Shown here: piece by piece, positions 22,074 to 34,804 of the stretch
How positions within the stretch are numbered: the first letter of the stretch is position 1
Layout of the letters: the number at the start of each line of letters is the position of its first letter
Assembly (NCBI GenBank): GCA_004335635.1
Contig: QAXH01001886.1
Location: forward strand, 1-64,000
DNA length: 64,000 bases
Reading direction: 5' to 3'
From: Chloromonas sp. AAM2
Taxonomy: Eukaryota > Chlorophyta > Chlorophyceae > Chlamydomonadales > Chlamydomonadaceae
Notes under the pieces: generated by a model
Databases searched by the model: none
What the model was told of the DNA's origin: nothing
What the model saw: only the letters and a program-made list of their open reading frames with translations
Program-made: the position numbers and the translations under genes

Positions 22074-25000
22074 ATGGCTTCCGACGATTGGATCGAGTTT
22101 CCGTACGCGCCCTACCCCATTCAGTCCGACTTTATGCGTTCATTGTATGTTGCCATTGAACACGGCGGAGTAGCGCTGCTGGAGTCCCCGACCGGTGGGT
22201 TGGGGGTTTCAAATGCGATGCTGTGCATGCTGAGACCGGGAGCGGCACTTGCACTCAATTGGCGGAGGTTGTGGCCCATGCAGGCACCGGCAAAACCATC
22301 TCAATCATCTGCAGCTCATTGCAGGTGTGTGGCCGCGACAGCAGTGGTTGCAGCACATCCAGCACATCAGTAGCCGGTAGCGCATCTCATAGATTGCGTG
22401 TAAAAACACTGAAAACGCCATGTATGAGCATCTGTTCAGCTGCATTCTGCTCAAGGCGCATTCTGCTCAGGTTTTGCAACTCGTGTAGTATTCTCCATCT
22501 GACCACTACGCCTGTCTGCTATCTGTTGACTTGCCTGACAAGTGCGGCCATGTAGGCCTTGTGGCGTCCAAGGATGCGACATTACACCATGCATTTCATC
22601 CATCAAAGCCATGTTGCTTTACATCAGGCCGATGTGTGCTGTCCCTCGCATTTGAGTGTGCATTCCGTCCACTTAAGCCATGCTGGGCTGCCAATGCGTT
22701 TGTGCCACGCTGGTTTACCTCATGCTGATATGTGCCAATGTTCACCTACAGTGGCTGGAGGACCACAGGGCCCATGTGGCAGCTCAAAAGGCCTCTTGTC
22801 AGCAACAGGCCGCCCAGGCCCTGTCAGCCAAGGAGGACCCGGACTGGCTGCAGCAGGCAGCACTGCAGCACGTGTGCATGGAAACGGAAGAGCTAGGGCA
22901 GCAGACCACCCTGGCGCAGCGGCGTGCCAGGTGCCATTCACGAAAGAAGCGGGCGATACCAGCCCATGCCGTGCTCAGCTTGGCAGCAGGGTACGTGGAT
23001 GCTGAACTGGGCCATTGCCCTTTGTGTCCTGTTGGCTTGCCTGGTACACATGGTGCATGTAAAGCCAGTCCCACAAATGGTGCATGTAAAGCCAAACGTC
23101 CTTTACTGAATGGAAGTATGATGCAACGTGCCTAGTCGCACTCACTCATGCTGAAGGAAACATCGGCAGTGACAGCAGGTTGGCACACACACTCCTGCGA
23201 CTTGTCATCACATTCAACATGCCCAACGCTAAACAGGCCACACAGGTACGCCATTCTTAAGTGTTCCTGGACATGCCACATGAAAGCGTGGGGATGGCTC
23301 CCAGCCTCTCACTTTAGCCCAAAATCTCTTGTACTGCAGTGGGCCCCCGTCTGATGCTTGCGTCCGTGGGAAAGGGCTTGGGACCAGCCAGAGCACAGAT
23401 CCTTCGAAGGAGGAAGACCTAAGCTCTATGATGCTGGTTGATGAGGAGCAACGAACGAACAACGGACGTCACACCGTCTGTTATGGCCTGAGCAGCAGTG
23501 ACAGCGAAGGGGGTGGGGCGGCCAAGGCCAGGCAGGCACGCCAGGCAGACAAAGCTCTGCCACGGAAAACCCAGGTGTGCAATCGTCATGCACATAAAAT
23601 GTACCAATTGAACATAGAGTTAAACCAGCAAGACTTACAGCTAATACAGTGAATAGTCGCTTATCTGATAGGTTCCACAACAATATTTGACTGATGATGT
23701 AGATACTTAGGTGTTGGAACAGAGAATTGAACCCAGCTGTCTCTAAAGCACTTAGTAACAACCCAATCTCAGTAACAGTACTAAAGGCAACGTAGTGTAG
23801 GTTGCACATGATAGTACTTATTGTGGGAAGATAGTAAGTATAGACGGAAAGAGCCGAGATGTGTTGTAAAGGTCTATAAAACCCACTATGTCTTTCTTTT
23901 TCCTTCGGAAAAAGAAAACGGAGTTTCCCCCTCCTTTTTCCTACGGAAAAAGGAGGTGGAAGACTCCGTCTAGGAGAAGTCTTTCAAAAGCTTTGCTTTT
24001 GAAAGACTTCTCCTCTACGGAGTTTCCCCTCCACTTTCAAAAGCTTTGCTTTGAAGTGGAAGACTCCGTCTTCCTATTTTCCTTGCATCTTCACATAGTG
24101 AAGAAGCAAGGAAAAAGGAAACGGAGTGGTGGTAAAGTGCTAAGTGTATATAGTGTACAGCTAAGAGAGATGAATGGTAATAAAACAATCGTCATGCTGG
24201 TGGTCATTTTGTCTGGGCATGTCAGACTTCCGACATGTCCCAGCACGCATCGCCTGCTTGTGACCAGCAAGCTACCTGATCAGGGGGCAGCCAGGCAAAC
24301 TTGTCTGTCCGGCAGCCGCTATTCCATAAGTGAGTTTCATTGTATAAGCAAAGTATAACAAGCAACACTGCTCATGTCAGCTAAAGTGTCCTGTGATTGC
24401 ACACGCGGTGTTCCACGCAGCCCAGCCAAGACCACTCAGTAGCTGTGAGTCCCATGCACATGTGGCCACGTTTGCAGGTGGTTTTCTGCTCGCGCACCCA
24501 CTCCCAGCTGTCCCAGTTCGTGTCAGAGCTCGGCCGCACGGGCTACGCTCAGAGGCTGAGCCTGGTGGCCCTGGCCTCGCGCAGGGTGCTGTGCATCAAC
24601 AGCCAAGTGGCCAGCATGGGCAGTGCAAACCTAATCAACCAAACGTGTCTGGATATGCAGCAGGTGGGCAGGTGGGCACACACCTCACTTACACAAGCAT
24701 CGCCAGAGCACACACTCCAAATCAGGTGTGTGCGGCAGCAATGTAACACAGATCCACCTGTTCAACAACACAGTGCGGCAGCTTCACTTCCTTGACTACG
24801 CATTGACTGCGCTTTGGTAGTTTGGTCGAGGAGGAGGAGCGCATCACTGCATCGCCAAACACCGGGTGGTGTTTGTCAGCGGCTGGGTGCTGTGGGCAAC
24901 CGAGTGGTGTACTTTGTGTGGCCTGGCCTAGTTTTACTACTTTAAAACACACGCATCAGAACTGAGAGTCACACAGGAAGGAGTCCCAGAACTGGCAAAC

Positions 25001-28000
25001 ATCTTTTTATTGTTAACCAGCTCTTGGCAAAGAATCCTGTGTTGCTTTTCCGACATGCAGGCAAGTGTCAGCGGCGGCAAGGCCGGTCGCAAGCGCAGCA
25101 AGGGCGGTGCCCCGGCCGCCCCCTCCGGCCGCTGCCCGTACCTGCACCACGAGGGCCAGGCGCTGGAGGCATGGCAAGACGAGGTCATGTCGGCACCAGC
25201 AGACGTGGAGGTGAGTGCACTGACTTGTGTGGAGTATACTGCCATCGTTTGCTGTTCCCAGGTGTTGTTATCATCATCCGTTTCGCCAAGTTTGAACATT
25301 GCCAATAAGCCTTACGTGTGCATGTGTGCGGATAGCTTTCCCTGAGACCTACTTGCCTGCTTTGTTCACGTCCACAATCTTCTTATCTGATTTGCCACTT
25401 ATGGTTGGCTGCGCTCTCCCTCTCCCTGTTTTGTCTCTTCTATGGTTTTGGCTGACCTTGCTCACGCATGTATGTGTGTGCATCCCTTGGTTGCAGGACC
25501 TATTGCGCATGGGTCGCAGCCTGTCCGTGTGCCCGTACTACGGCAGCCGCTCGCTGGTGTGTGAGGCGGACGTTGTGCTGGCGCCCTACGCCGTGGTGCT
25601 GCAGCGGGAGAGCAGGCAGGCGGTGGGCCTCAACCTGGAGGGAAGCGTGCTCATCATAGACGAAGCACACAACCTGGTGAGAGCCACCCTGGGGGGGGGG
25701 TTGTCGTTGTACATCTGTATCGTTTCACAGGAGATGGCGTATTACTCATTTATCGTCAACCACGCATCTGAGGAAGAAGCATGTCTTGCCTGGCCGTAAC
25801 TTGAAGAAGAGGTGTGCTGCACGTGCCAGTCACGCATCCAGACCTAACCCAACCCTAAACCCTAACCCTAACCATAACCCTAACCCTAACCTAACCATAA
25901 CCCATCAAAAACATAAAGGATGTCTGCCAGTTCTGGGACAATTTCCAAGAACTGCACTGGAGTCACTGTGGCAAGGGAGAGACTTTGCAGATATTGGGAG
26001 ACGTGTGTATGGCGTGAGAATATGCGCGTATATATTTTAGTTTAATATATTTTATTTTTGATGATGTATTATTATTTTAATATATTTTATTTTATGGCAC
26101 AGTGCCCTGGTGCAGAGGCTATGGGTTGCATTGCCTACCGGGATAGTATTTCTCCGTGGTGCGCGGGGGCTGCTGCTTCGTGCCTGATTGCGTGCTGTAA
26201 GTGGCTTTCAACAAGTTTTTTGGGCAGCGCACCAGAAGACACGGATGTGTGGACACTTATATGTGCAAGGCAGTATCGATGACTGGTTAGATTTGATTAG
26301 TGATAGTAGCAGTCCAGATTATTGGTAGCAGTCTCAATGAGTGTGACTGGGGTATGTGTGCGTGGCGACATCACACCGGCAACGCACAGAGGCACAGACA
26401 CTGACGTGTGGGTTGCGGTGGCAATGACTCAGAGACTTAAGAGTGGACACTGAACACGTGTGCACTGTTGCTATTGCACAGCCGCCTGCCGAGCAGTCCT
26501 CGAGTTTGAATACTTGCTGCCCTTGGTTTGGCAGGAATGATATGCACCATCCCAAGTTGGGATATCTGCTGCCAGTGATTCAAAGGTCTGTCTACAGAAC
26601 TCGTCAGTTGGCATTGACTATGCCAGCCAAGAAAGATAATCAAACCCACCAGTGCTCCCTTGGTTCAAACATGCTGCACCCAGTCATGGTGGTGTGTCCA
26701 GGTGGATGCCCTCAACAACCTGCACAGTCACAGTGTAAGCGGAGACGACCTGGCTGCTGCTAGTGCCATGCTGGCAAGCTACTGGGAACGCCTGGGGGCG
26801 CGGCTGGGGCCGAGAAACGCACAGCACGTGCAGCTGCTGCAGCGTGTGTTGACCACCTTGGGTGAGGTCCTGAGACCGTCTGGTGCCGATGGCTCCACTG
26901 GTGATGGCGATGGCGCAGGCGGCGTGATCAGCGCAAACAGCTTCCTCTTCCAACACGAGGTGAGATGCAATCAGGCACAGGCAGGCAAGGGCGCACTGAT
27001 AGGGAGCAGTCTGGTTTGTGATATTGCTCTCAACCAGACAGGTGAGTGGTGGTGATTAATAAGATGGTGGCGGGGGTGGTGTTAGATGGTGGTGGTGGCG
27101 GTAGTGCTAGCGTCGCTGTCAGAGCAATGGTGGCAAGAAATGGCATGAGCTATTGGTGAGAGTGCCTTGTATTCTCTATCCTGAACACAGCTTTGCACAT
27201 TTTGTTTGCTTGCTTGCAGCTTGATGACATCAACATGTTCGACCTTCTCGCTTGGTGAGTTGGCCCACTAAGGTGCTTGCATCATCGCCAGGCAGACAGT
27301 TGCCCTGATGATCCATTCGCCAGCGCTACCGCCACCGCTGAGAGCAAGATAAGGACGAATGGTTGCCCTGATCAGTTGTTTGCCGCAAGGACATGACCGC
27401 TGTGGCGCCTGAGGCTGGAGCGTGTATGATGAGTATCCCAGCTGGCAGTGCCCATCCCCCAGAGGCTGCATGTGCACTGTCCAGCATACCACATGCGCAA
27501 CTTCCAAATACTGGTATCATGTTTTCCACGTTTACACAAACCTGCACACGGACGTGTTTGTGGCCATGCTTTACAGGGTGAAGGACAGTAAGCTCCTTGT
27601 CAAGCTTGCCAGCTACAGCAAGTGGCTGAGCCAAACCGAGCCACAGACAGACAATACCACTCAGAAACCAGCTCCCACCATCAAAACCAGCAGCAATGGG
27701 ACAGGCTTGGGCAGTGGTGGCAGCAGTGGCAGCAAAGCATGCAACAAGGGTGGGCCAGGCAAGGGTGGCGATGCTGAGGGTAGTGGCAGCGACAGCGCAC
27801 ATGGTGTGCAGCAGCAGCGAACCGAGCGCCTCGCCTCGCTTCAAGCTGTGGTCGGGTTCCTCTCAGCCCTCACAAACTCAGACGCAGACGGGCGCATTCT
27901 TACACTGTACCCGAAGCGGGGCACTCAAGAGATTGGCCATATGCGGGAGGGTGCAGAGCAGCAGTGTCCAGGGCGGGGCAGGGGAAATGCGGGGCGGGAT

Positions 28001-31000
28001 GGGAGAGCGGGCCGAGGCGGTGGGCACTTACAAGTCAAAGAAAAGGTGCAGGCGTCTGTTGCGACGAGCGAGCAGGCTTCCGGTTGCCTGAAGTACATCC
28101 TGCTCAGCGCAGCCTCACATTTTGGCAAGGTGGGTGGAGGCACATGCCACAACAGTTGACCGCCTGTTGTGGGGCCGTTGGTATGTGGAGGGCAGGTGCA
28201 GAACAAGCACGGCAGGCAAGTGGCTCTGTAACGGCTTCCGTGGACAAGCAAGCTAACAGGGCGTCACGTGCCTGGTTGTCAACTGCACATCAGTAGGTGA
28301 CACTGCTCATCCTCAGGGTGAGATGCAACAAGGCCAGTGCTTGAACTTGTGCTTCAGGTGCTGTCCAGCTGCCGTGCCGTGGTCCTGGCCAGCGGCACAC
28401 TGGCGCCTGTGGAGGGACTGGCAGCACAGCTATTCACAACGAGCGGCCTAAAGCTAGCCAACACACCTACTACCCCGACACACCAACAACACACTGAGCT
28501 GGCACCCGCTGGTCCCTCAAGTGGGTCTGGCACTGCAGTGGTTACTAAAGATGCTGCAACCAAACTGACTACAATAGACCATACAACAATTGATGCCCCG
28601 TACCACCCAGCACGACTGCTGGCCAACCTTGACCGTCCTACCCCATCAGCAGGCAGCTTCAGCCAACCAGCGCTTCTAGGCACATGCACAGCTCCAACAC
28701 ACCCTGGGGCCAGCCATGACACTCAAGGCGGCGAGCAAGCGCACTGCCCCTGTCCCACTGGTGATATCTGCGGCAGGGATGGCAGTGCGGGGGAACAAAG
28801 AGGTGTGGGTGGCGGGCACGGTTTGGATGGACCACGCGCCATAGCTGGTGATGGCAGCTGCGGTGGAAGTTTGGCACCGGATGCATCATCGCCGCCATCA
28901 TCGGAGCGGGTGCGGCCTTTGCTGCACTATGCGTGCGGTCACGTGGTGCCCGCTGACCATGTGGCCGTGCTGGTGGCAGGCAGAGGGCCCACAGGCCTGC
29001 CGCTGGACATGCGCCATGCGCAGCGCAGCACACCCAACGTCATGGACGAGGTGCGGGACACCGGATCGTGTGCTGGGCCTAGGGCAGGCTGAATGGCTAA
29101 TGAAGAGCAGGTCAAACTAACTGGAAGGGTTGACAAATGCAGACGAGGTGCTGCCGGCAACCAGTCGTATTACGCATGGGTCAGTCTGGGGGCAAACAGG
29201 CACCAGGCACAGCAAATCAAACATGTGTAAGAACACTGGATCATGTTTGTGTGGGCAGGCAGCGTGCCTGACGCAGAGCAGGCGGTTAGGTGACAAATGT
29301 GGGCGATTGTAGCGTGATTATAGCCAACAGGTTTTGACCACCGGAAAGGACACTTACATTCAAACCACACACAGAAGTGACTGCACAGCTATTGTTGGCA
29401 CAGTTCAGCGTGGCATAGTGGAGTGGATCGTAGACGGACAAGCTGAACATGACAGTGATTAGGCGCCACACCACTGTGCTACGTATTGTTAACCTCACAG
29501 GCATGGATTGTGTGCTGGGCATGGTGCTTGAAGCCAGCTCCTGTTGCAGTAAGCAAAGTCACGACCATGAGCCAGCTGCTATTTCAACACAAGTGCTGAA
29601 TTCTCCTGATCAGGAAGCCATGCTTGTTAATCGAACTGCTGTTGCTGTTCAAGTACTGGGGACCCTGGACTATGCGATTGTGCCAGCTCGTTGCGTGAGT
29701 GCCAGCGCTGTGTGCAGGTTGGCCGGCTGTTGTTGAATGTGAGCCGTGTGGTGCCCGGCGGGATGGTGGTGTTCGTGCCTTCATTCGTGTACCTGGCCCA
29801 GCTCACGCAGCAGTGGCAGCGGACAGGACTCATGGACACGCTGGCAAAGAGGTAAGTAACCCCTTGTTTGTCATGCGCCACTCAGTGCGTTGATGGGTTC
29901 TGATCACAGTTGACCTGCAGTCACAGTTCGCTCGAGCAGGAGCAGTAGGCTGACCTAGGGCACCATGCACCCGTCGCAGTGAGTTGAGCATGAAAAGCTG
30001 ACAAGCTTATGCATGTGCATAAGGTGATCTTCCACCTTGCCTCAGTTTCCTCGTCTGACCGTTGTGTCTCCAGGAAGGCCGTCTTCACCGAGCCCCGCTC
30101 TGCAGCCGAGGTGGAGCTAGTGCTCCAGCGCTATGCAGCAGCAGCAATGGGCACTGGGCCAACACAAGGGGAGGAAAAGCTTCGTGATTCCACAGGCAGG
30201 AATGGCGGGAGTGATGGCAGTGGCAGTGGCAGTGGCAGTGGCGCTGCGGCAGGTGCTGTGTTACTGGCAGTGGTGGGAGGCAAACTGTCGGAGGGCATCA
30301 ACTTTGGAGATGATCTGGGCAGGTAGGCGGTGTATGTGCAGCCGTGGCCTAGTAGTGGCAGGGTAGGTGCAGCTGATGAAAATGAGTGGAGGAAACGTGC
30401 AGACCACCAGAGCAGGTCCTCTGAACCGCCTTGGAACAAGGTAGAGCTCAGTCGAGCTGACAGCACGTCTGGTTTGCAGGACGGCTGACCAGCCTTGCAA
30501 ACATCACAACTCGATGAAATGGTTGTATCACCAAAATGCAAGACCATATGTTTCTGAAGCCTGCCCATGCCAGTCATCCATCTGGCTGCTACCCTGTGGA
30601 CGTCTCAGGAGGCCAGGATGCAGACATTGAATCGATTCAACACGCGCTCAGCCCTGAGGTTTACCACCCTGCCCTGCCACTGTGTATCACTGCCCCTGTC
30701 CTGCAGGTGTGTGGTTGTGCTCGGCCTGCCGTACGCCAACCCCAGCTGCCCGGAGCTGCGGGAGCGCCAGGCGTACCTTGACCGGGCAGCACACCAGGCC
30801 ACGGCCAGCGGGGGCAAGGAGAGCACCAAGCTCAGCAGCACCACGCCTGCCACACTGAAGCATGCAACGGGGGGGACGGGCGGGCAACCAAAGGACAGCG
30901 TTGGCGCGGCGGTGGAAGGTCCGGCTGTAGGTCTGACTGGGCGGCAACTGTATGAGAATATGTGTATGAATGGTGAGTGGCAGTTGACACACCCGGCATG

Positions 31001-31540
31001 GTGACCAGCGGCACGACTCGAACTCTGCAAGAATCGTCCACACACTTGAAGAGCTTCCTGGTGCTGCACATCGCAAGCACTAGTCCACTGCAGTTAATTG
31101 TTGTGTGTTTGTTTGGGCTCGCGCTGCTGCTACTCGCACTGCCAAAGCCACTGCCAACACATGGCTGTCCGTTGCACGCCGGACCTCATCTGGCACCTGT
31201 GTTGTATTTCGTTGCTGCAGCGGTGAACCAGTGTGTGGGTCGTGTGGTGAGGCACCAGCACGACCACGCCGTCGTGCTGTTAGTGGATGCGCGCTACGTG
31301 CGCCCCGGCCTGTCCTCTGCGGACCCTGATGCTCGCAAGGCCTCCAGCAGCAGTCAGCCGCATGCACCAGCTGCTGGGGGCAGTCCGACTGACTTACTTG
31401 CAATGTACTTTGCCAGCGGGGCACCTGTAAGCAAGTTGCCAAAGTGGATGCATGCTTCTTTGGACACGGAGCGGGTAGAGTTCCCTGCTGTATATGGCAA
31501 GATTGTCCAGTTCTTTAAGAAGAGGAACGCTGCCATCTGA
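22074..31540 (+). CDS. DDX11: DDX11/CHL1-type iron-sulfur DNA helicase
   Basis: Fifteen exons: 22074-22194, 22284-22324, 22752-22990, 23340-23574, 24478-24663, 25061-25210, 25497-25676, 26702-26959, 27220-27254, 27577-28129, 28358-29050, 29718-29851, 30074-30322, 30707-30972, 31221-31540; phases close to 1219 residues (human DDX11 is about 970). Motifs: Q-motif FPYAPYPIQ (9-17), Walker A ESPTGTGKT split by intron 1, motif Ia VVFCSRTHSQL, DEAH (379-382), motif III ASGTLAP, motif V GGKLSEGINFGDDLGR, motif VI QCVGRVVRH (~1117). Four Fe-S ligands fit Cys251, Cys269, Cys299 and Cys336. The block WLEDHRAHVAAQ and the ending SKLPKWM separate it from RTEL1/FANCJ/XPD. The family is a 5'-3' helicase for sister-chromatid cohesion and unusual DNA structures, in the nucleus. 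Extra length comes from low-complexity inserts in exons 10 and 11. The start is fixed by MASDDWIEFPYAPYPIQ. Confidence 0.94.
23640..24200. other. AT-rich palindrome cluster, organelle-like DNA in a helicase intron
   Basis: In intron 4, base composition drops and at least five hairpins crowd 23892-24115: 23892-23916; 23930-23956 (12-bp perfect stem, 3-base loop); 23972-24014 (19-bp perfect stem, 5-base loop); about 24031-24059; and about 24077-24115. CCTACGGAA, ACGGAG and GACTCCGTC recur between them. Such dispersed palindromes are typical of intergenic DNA in chlamydomonad plastid and mitochondrial genomes, so I read this as a possible organelle-to-nucleus insertion. Confidence 0.6.
24866..24930. 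repeat. Dispersed repeat family B, copy 2
   Basis: Related to 324-384 over about 60 bases (GTGGTGTTTGTCAG.GGCTG ... GTGTACTTTGTGTGGCCTGGCCTA). It lies in helicase intron 5, about 50 bases before a family A end. Confidence 0.6.
24981..25012 (-). repeat. Transposon terminal-repeat copy (family A)
   Basis: Reverse-complement core (GTCCCAGAACTGGCAAAC) plus a T-rich end in helicase intron 5, about 50 bases upstream of the exon 6 acceptor. Confidence 0.8.
25842..25904 (+). repeat. Interstitial telomere-like repeat tract
   Basis: About 60 bases of CCCTAA units with some CCTAA and CCATAA variants, in helicase intron 7. The strand rich in C is the plus strand. It ends about 10 bases before a family A terminal repeat at 25915. 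Confidence 0.85.
25915..25945 (+). repeat. Transposon terminal-repeat copy (family A)
   Basis: A-rich start then TCTGCCAGTTCTGGGACAAT; the third base differs from the consensus. It directly follows the telomere-like tract. The bases after it (AAGAACTGCACTGGA) resemble those after the copy at 55651. Confidence 0.8.
26028..26094. other. Very AT-rich block in helicase intron 7
   Basis: Nearly pure A/T with repeated TTTAATATATTTTATTTT, unlike the surrounding DNA. It could be the body of a transposon copy or organelle-derived DNA; nothing else identifies it. Confidence 0.5.
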
Positions 31541-32795
31541 CCTGGCGCTGGCAACGTTGTGCATCATGTACACTTTTGCCAAGAAGATGAGCGCTGCCAT
31601 TTAAGCTAGCGCTCGCAACACATCATATAAATTGATTGGCTCTGATGTACCCGGATAGTTTGGAGTGTGGCTCTGTGCCATGGCAGGTTTGATAAACCGT
31701 GACGGACTGTTCTGCAAAGGGCACGATTTCTTTCAACATTGCGATGGATGTGCTTGCATAGACGTTGCGCATCATGACCTTTCCCAGTGCTTTCGTCATA
31801 GAACTTATCGATGAAGAAGATGTGACATATGAGGTACTGCTGGCCGGCCGAGTGGCCTGCTGCATAGATAAGGCATTGAATGCTGCTGGAAATGCGCCCT
31901 TATTGTGCCTCGTCCAGGAGCACATGTGGTGAGGTTCAACCCCAAGTCACACGCCGTTGGTTTCGTACATACGATTCATGGGGGAACAAATGTGCAATTT
32001 TTGCTGGAAACCCATGCTTTAGTTTTTTTCTGCCTGCTTGCATTCTGCGGCTTTTGCTTTTCATTTTTCCACAAACATCAGAGTTTCTGTATACAAAGTG
32101 CGTTTTGCATCTTTGAATGGGCGCTTCGAGCGCCCTTGGTCCACAGCTGTGGGTGAAACAGCTGACGACTTTGACGGGCAAGTCGGAGTTGTTTGGTCGG
32201 GTGCAAGGGTAAGCAAACTGGCTTCGCACAGGCAGACTCCTCTATCCACTCAATCCTATCAGCAGTCTAGCCACTTTGCCTCGAGGGTCCTTCAGTTGCC
32301 TGTGCTGTGTTTCAGTCCATCCATTCAGGGTTGAAGTGGCATGGACGCTTGCTTGATCTCTCACCACAACTCCAACCTGCGCCAGCTTTCTCACACGCCT
32401 TTTCTTGAAGCCAGGGAATCCTTGAAGTCAGGGACAACTTCAAACACGTCAGGGAAAAAGAAAACAAGCCTGGTGCCAAAACTCAAGCCTCAAACACACC
32501 CGTCTCGACCATTCAATATTAAACAAAGACCAGTCGTGTGGCACTGCTAGACATGAGGCAAAAGCTGGTCCGCCCGCCAAAGTCAAATGTCACATGCACG
32601 TGCAGACGGAAGTCGCAGGTCATGTTTCGTGCTTTCACCGCAGTGGCAAGATCCCGCACGAACACATCAGCCCCACCAGCCTTTAGTCCCCACAGAACAC
32701 GGCAGATCAGCTTTTGCTCCAAGCACCACCGAAAGCCTTGTAGCGTTCCCTCCAGCTTTGCTTCTCAGCACAGACAGTCTGGTTGAGGTTGAAAA
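31541..32795. other. Intergenic region, helicase to SARNP-like gene
   Basis: The helicase stop region is partly duplicated just downstream (AAGA.GA..AACGCTGCCAT at about 31518-31537 and AAGATGAGCGCTGCCAT at 31583-31600). The rest has no supportable gene or known repeat. The SARNP-like promoter should lie in the last few hundred bases. Confidence 0.55.
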
Positions 32796-34804
32796 ATGCC
32801 ACGCAGTAAAGAAGAGCTAACAAAGCTGACCGTCGTGGTAAGACGCAGAAGTATCCTCCAGAGCATGCATGCGCATGTACGCTCCGCCTCCCGCCGACTA
32901 CAACTGGCTCACGGCCCCTTGTTGTTGGTCTGTGTGCTCTTGCCTGCACTCGCCTTGAAATGCCGACCACATTTCGCCTCCGACGCAATCCATGTCAACA
33001 CGAAACCCTTCCTACATGCAGGACCTAAAGAACGCCCTAAAGGAGCTCGGACAGCCGGTGACTGGCAAGAAGGAGGAACTAGTCGATCGTTTGTTCGCGG
33101 CAGAGGAGTCTGGGTCAACAGCACCAGCCGCTACAGAAGAGGAGCCCGTTGCCCAACCAGCACCTGCTACTGAAGCTGCCCAGCCTCAGCCAGCCCCAGC
33201 GGCGGCTCAAGCACCTGCAGCAGAACCCCCTGCAGAAGAGAAGCCTGCTGAGGCACCAGCCAACGGGAAACATGCCAAGATAGTGTTTAGCGAAGACTCC
33301 ATGAAAGCTGTGAGTGTGCAGAAGTCTGCATGCACGGTCCCATGTGAGTAGCATGGGCTAGCTACTGCAGGCAATACCATTGTAGATTGAAGCTCGTACT
33401 AATACTGGAGCGTCTGGTCAGCAGTTGCTAGAGTTGGACTCAGTGGCCTGCTGATATTCACGCGTGCTTCATGCCTTGGCGTCAATAGGTTGGCAGCTGC
33501 ATGTGTAGGACATGTCGCTGCGGGTCACCAGAACTGATTGCAGCACCAGCTCGACAAGTCCTCCCACCCTTCTTGTTCAATTGCAGATGCCCAGCAAGAT
33601 TACTGTCGTTCACTCGGTGGAACTGGCAAAGACTGAGTCGCAGAAGCTCAAAGAGAGAGCAGACAAGTGAGTGGTTCGGGCATCCCTGCTAGTTTATGCC
33701 GCTCATCATGGCTGCAAGGCCTAACATGACATAAGTCGCATTGGCATTCAAACGTTCATAATCAAACTATGCAGTTGATTCAGGCGTCCATGCTGACCAG
33801 AAACTCTCTATTCATGCACAAGTGACAAGCTCGAGTTTGCATTTATTTAACTTCATGCCATGCATACGTGGTCAATGCTAAATTGTGTCTTGGTATTAAA
33901 TGTGGGCACGTGTTGCGGGCCATGAAAAGCTTCAGAGTTAAGCAAGTTGGTCCCGTCCCCTGCCACGCATGCAGGTTTAAGGACCCAGATGTTGAGAAGG
34001 CCAAGCAGCGCGCACAGCGCTTTGGAGTTGTGAGTATGGCAGGAGGCTGTTCCTGTCTTTTCTTCTGTGTTCTGCAACATTGACTGTTCCTGCTTGCTTG
34101 CTGCTCTGCTCAGCCAAGCCACGTTTCACGATGTTGCCTTATCTCAAGACTCGGAAGCAGTGGAATTCTTTTTGACACACGCATCTGACCGACCCCCGTC
34201 TGTTGCCTGCATTCTGGCATTGACACGCATGCATGCATACGCTCACACTTGCCTTTCCTTTTTTCCCCTGTCCACTGCCTGCAGTTCAACCCTGATGTAG
34301 AGAAGGACAAGGCCAAGAAGCGTGCTGAGCGGTTTGGCGTTCCAAATGAGGATCTGGACGAGGAGCGCAAGGCCAAGAGGGCAGCACGCTTTGGCATTGT
34401 GGACCCAGTCGCCAAGCTGGCCTCGCGTGCCGAGCGGTTTGGTCCTGTTGCCACCGTCACCGCCTCTGGCAATGCGCCCAAGACGCTTGCCACGGGCAAC
34501 ACTGTCGCTGCCATCAGCAGCGCTGAGTTTGAAGCACAGAAGAAGGTGCGGTCTTGGGTCAACTTGCTGCAGGTTTTCACGCACTATGGCTGTCGGTTCA
34601 GACTGCTGACAGATTTGCACATGCCCCTGCTGCAGCTGTGCAGGATTCAGTCTGCAGTGGGGAGCCAAGGACTAGGATGTTGCACACACGAACTCAGGCG
34701 TCAGCGCACTTGTCGAATCCCGTTGCTTGTGCTGCACTTTCAAAACATTGCTGATTGCATATGTGTTTGCCCTGCAGGCACGTGCTGCCCGGTTCGCCTC
34801 CTAA
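32796..34804 (+). CDS. SAP-domain RNA-export protein, SARNP/CIP29/Tho1-like
   Basis: Six exons: 32796-32837, 33022-33309, 33587-33666, 33975-34029, 34285-34545, 34778-34804; phases close to 250 residues, near the 210 of human SARNP. An N-terminal SAP motif (LTVVDLKNALKELGQPVTGK, ~11-30, then KKEELVDRLF) is followed by a Pro/Ala/Glu-rich linker. After this comes the family hallmark, repeated (K/Q)RA.RFG units: AQRFGV, AERFGV, AARFGI, AERFGP and the terminal ARAARFAS. SARNP/Tho1/MOS11 proteins bind nucleic acid and join the TREX complex and the DEAD-box helicase UAP56 in nuclear mRNA export. The start ATG at 32796 gives the SAP domain at its normal place. The last exon codes for only eight residues. 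Confidence 0.9.

Noticed and set aside
23710..23820. Possible degenerate tRNA on the minus strand (GGTTCAATTC box)
   Set aside because: The T-loop-like box is present, but I could not form a matching T-stem, anticodon arm or acceptor stem. It may still be organelle-derived DNA.
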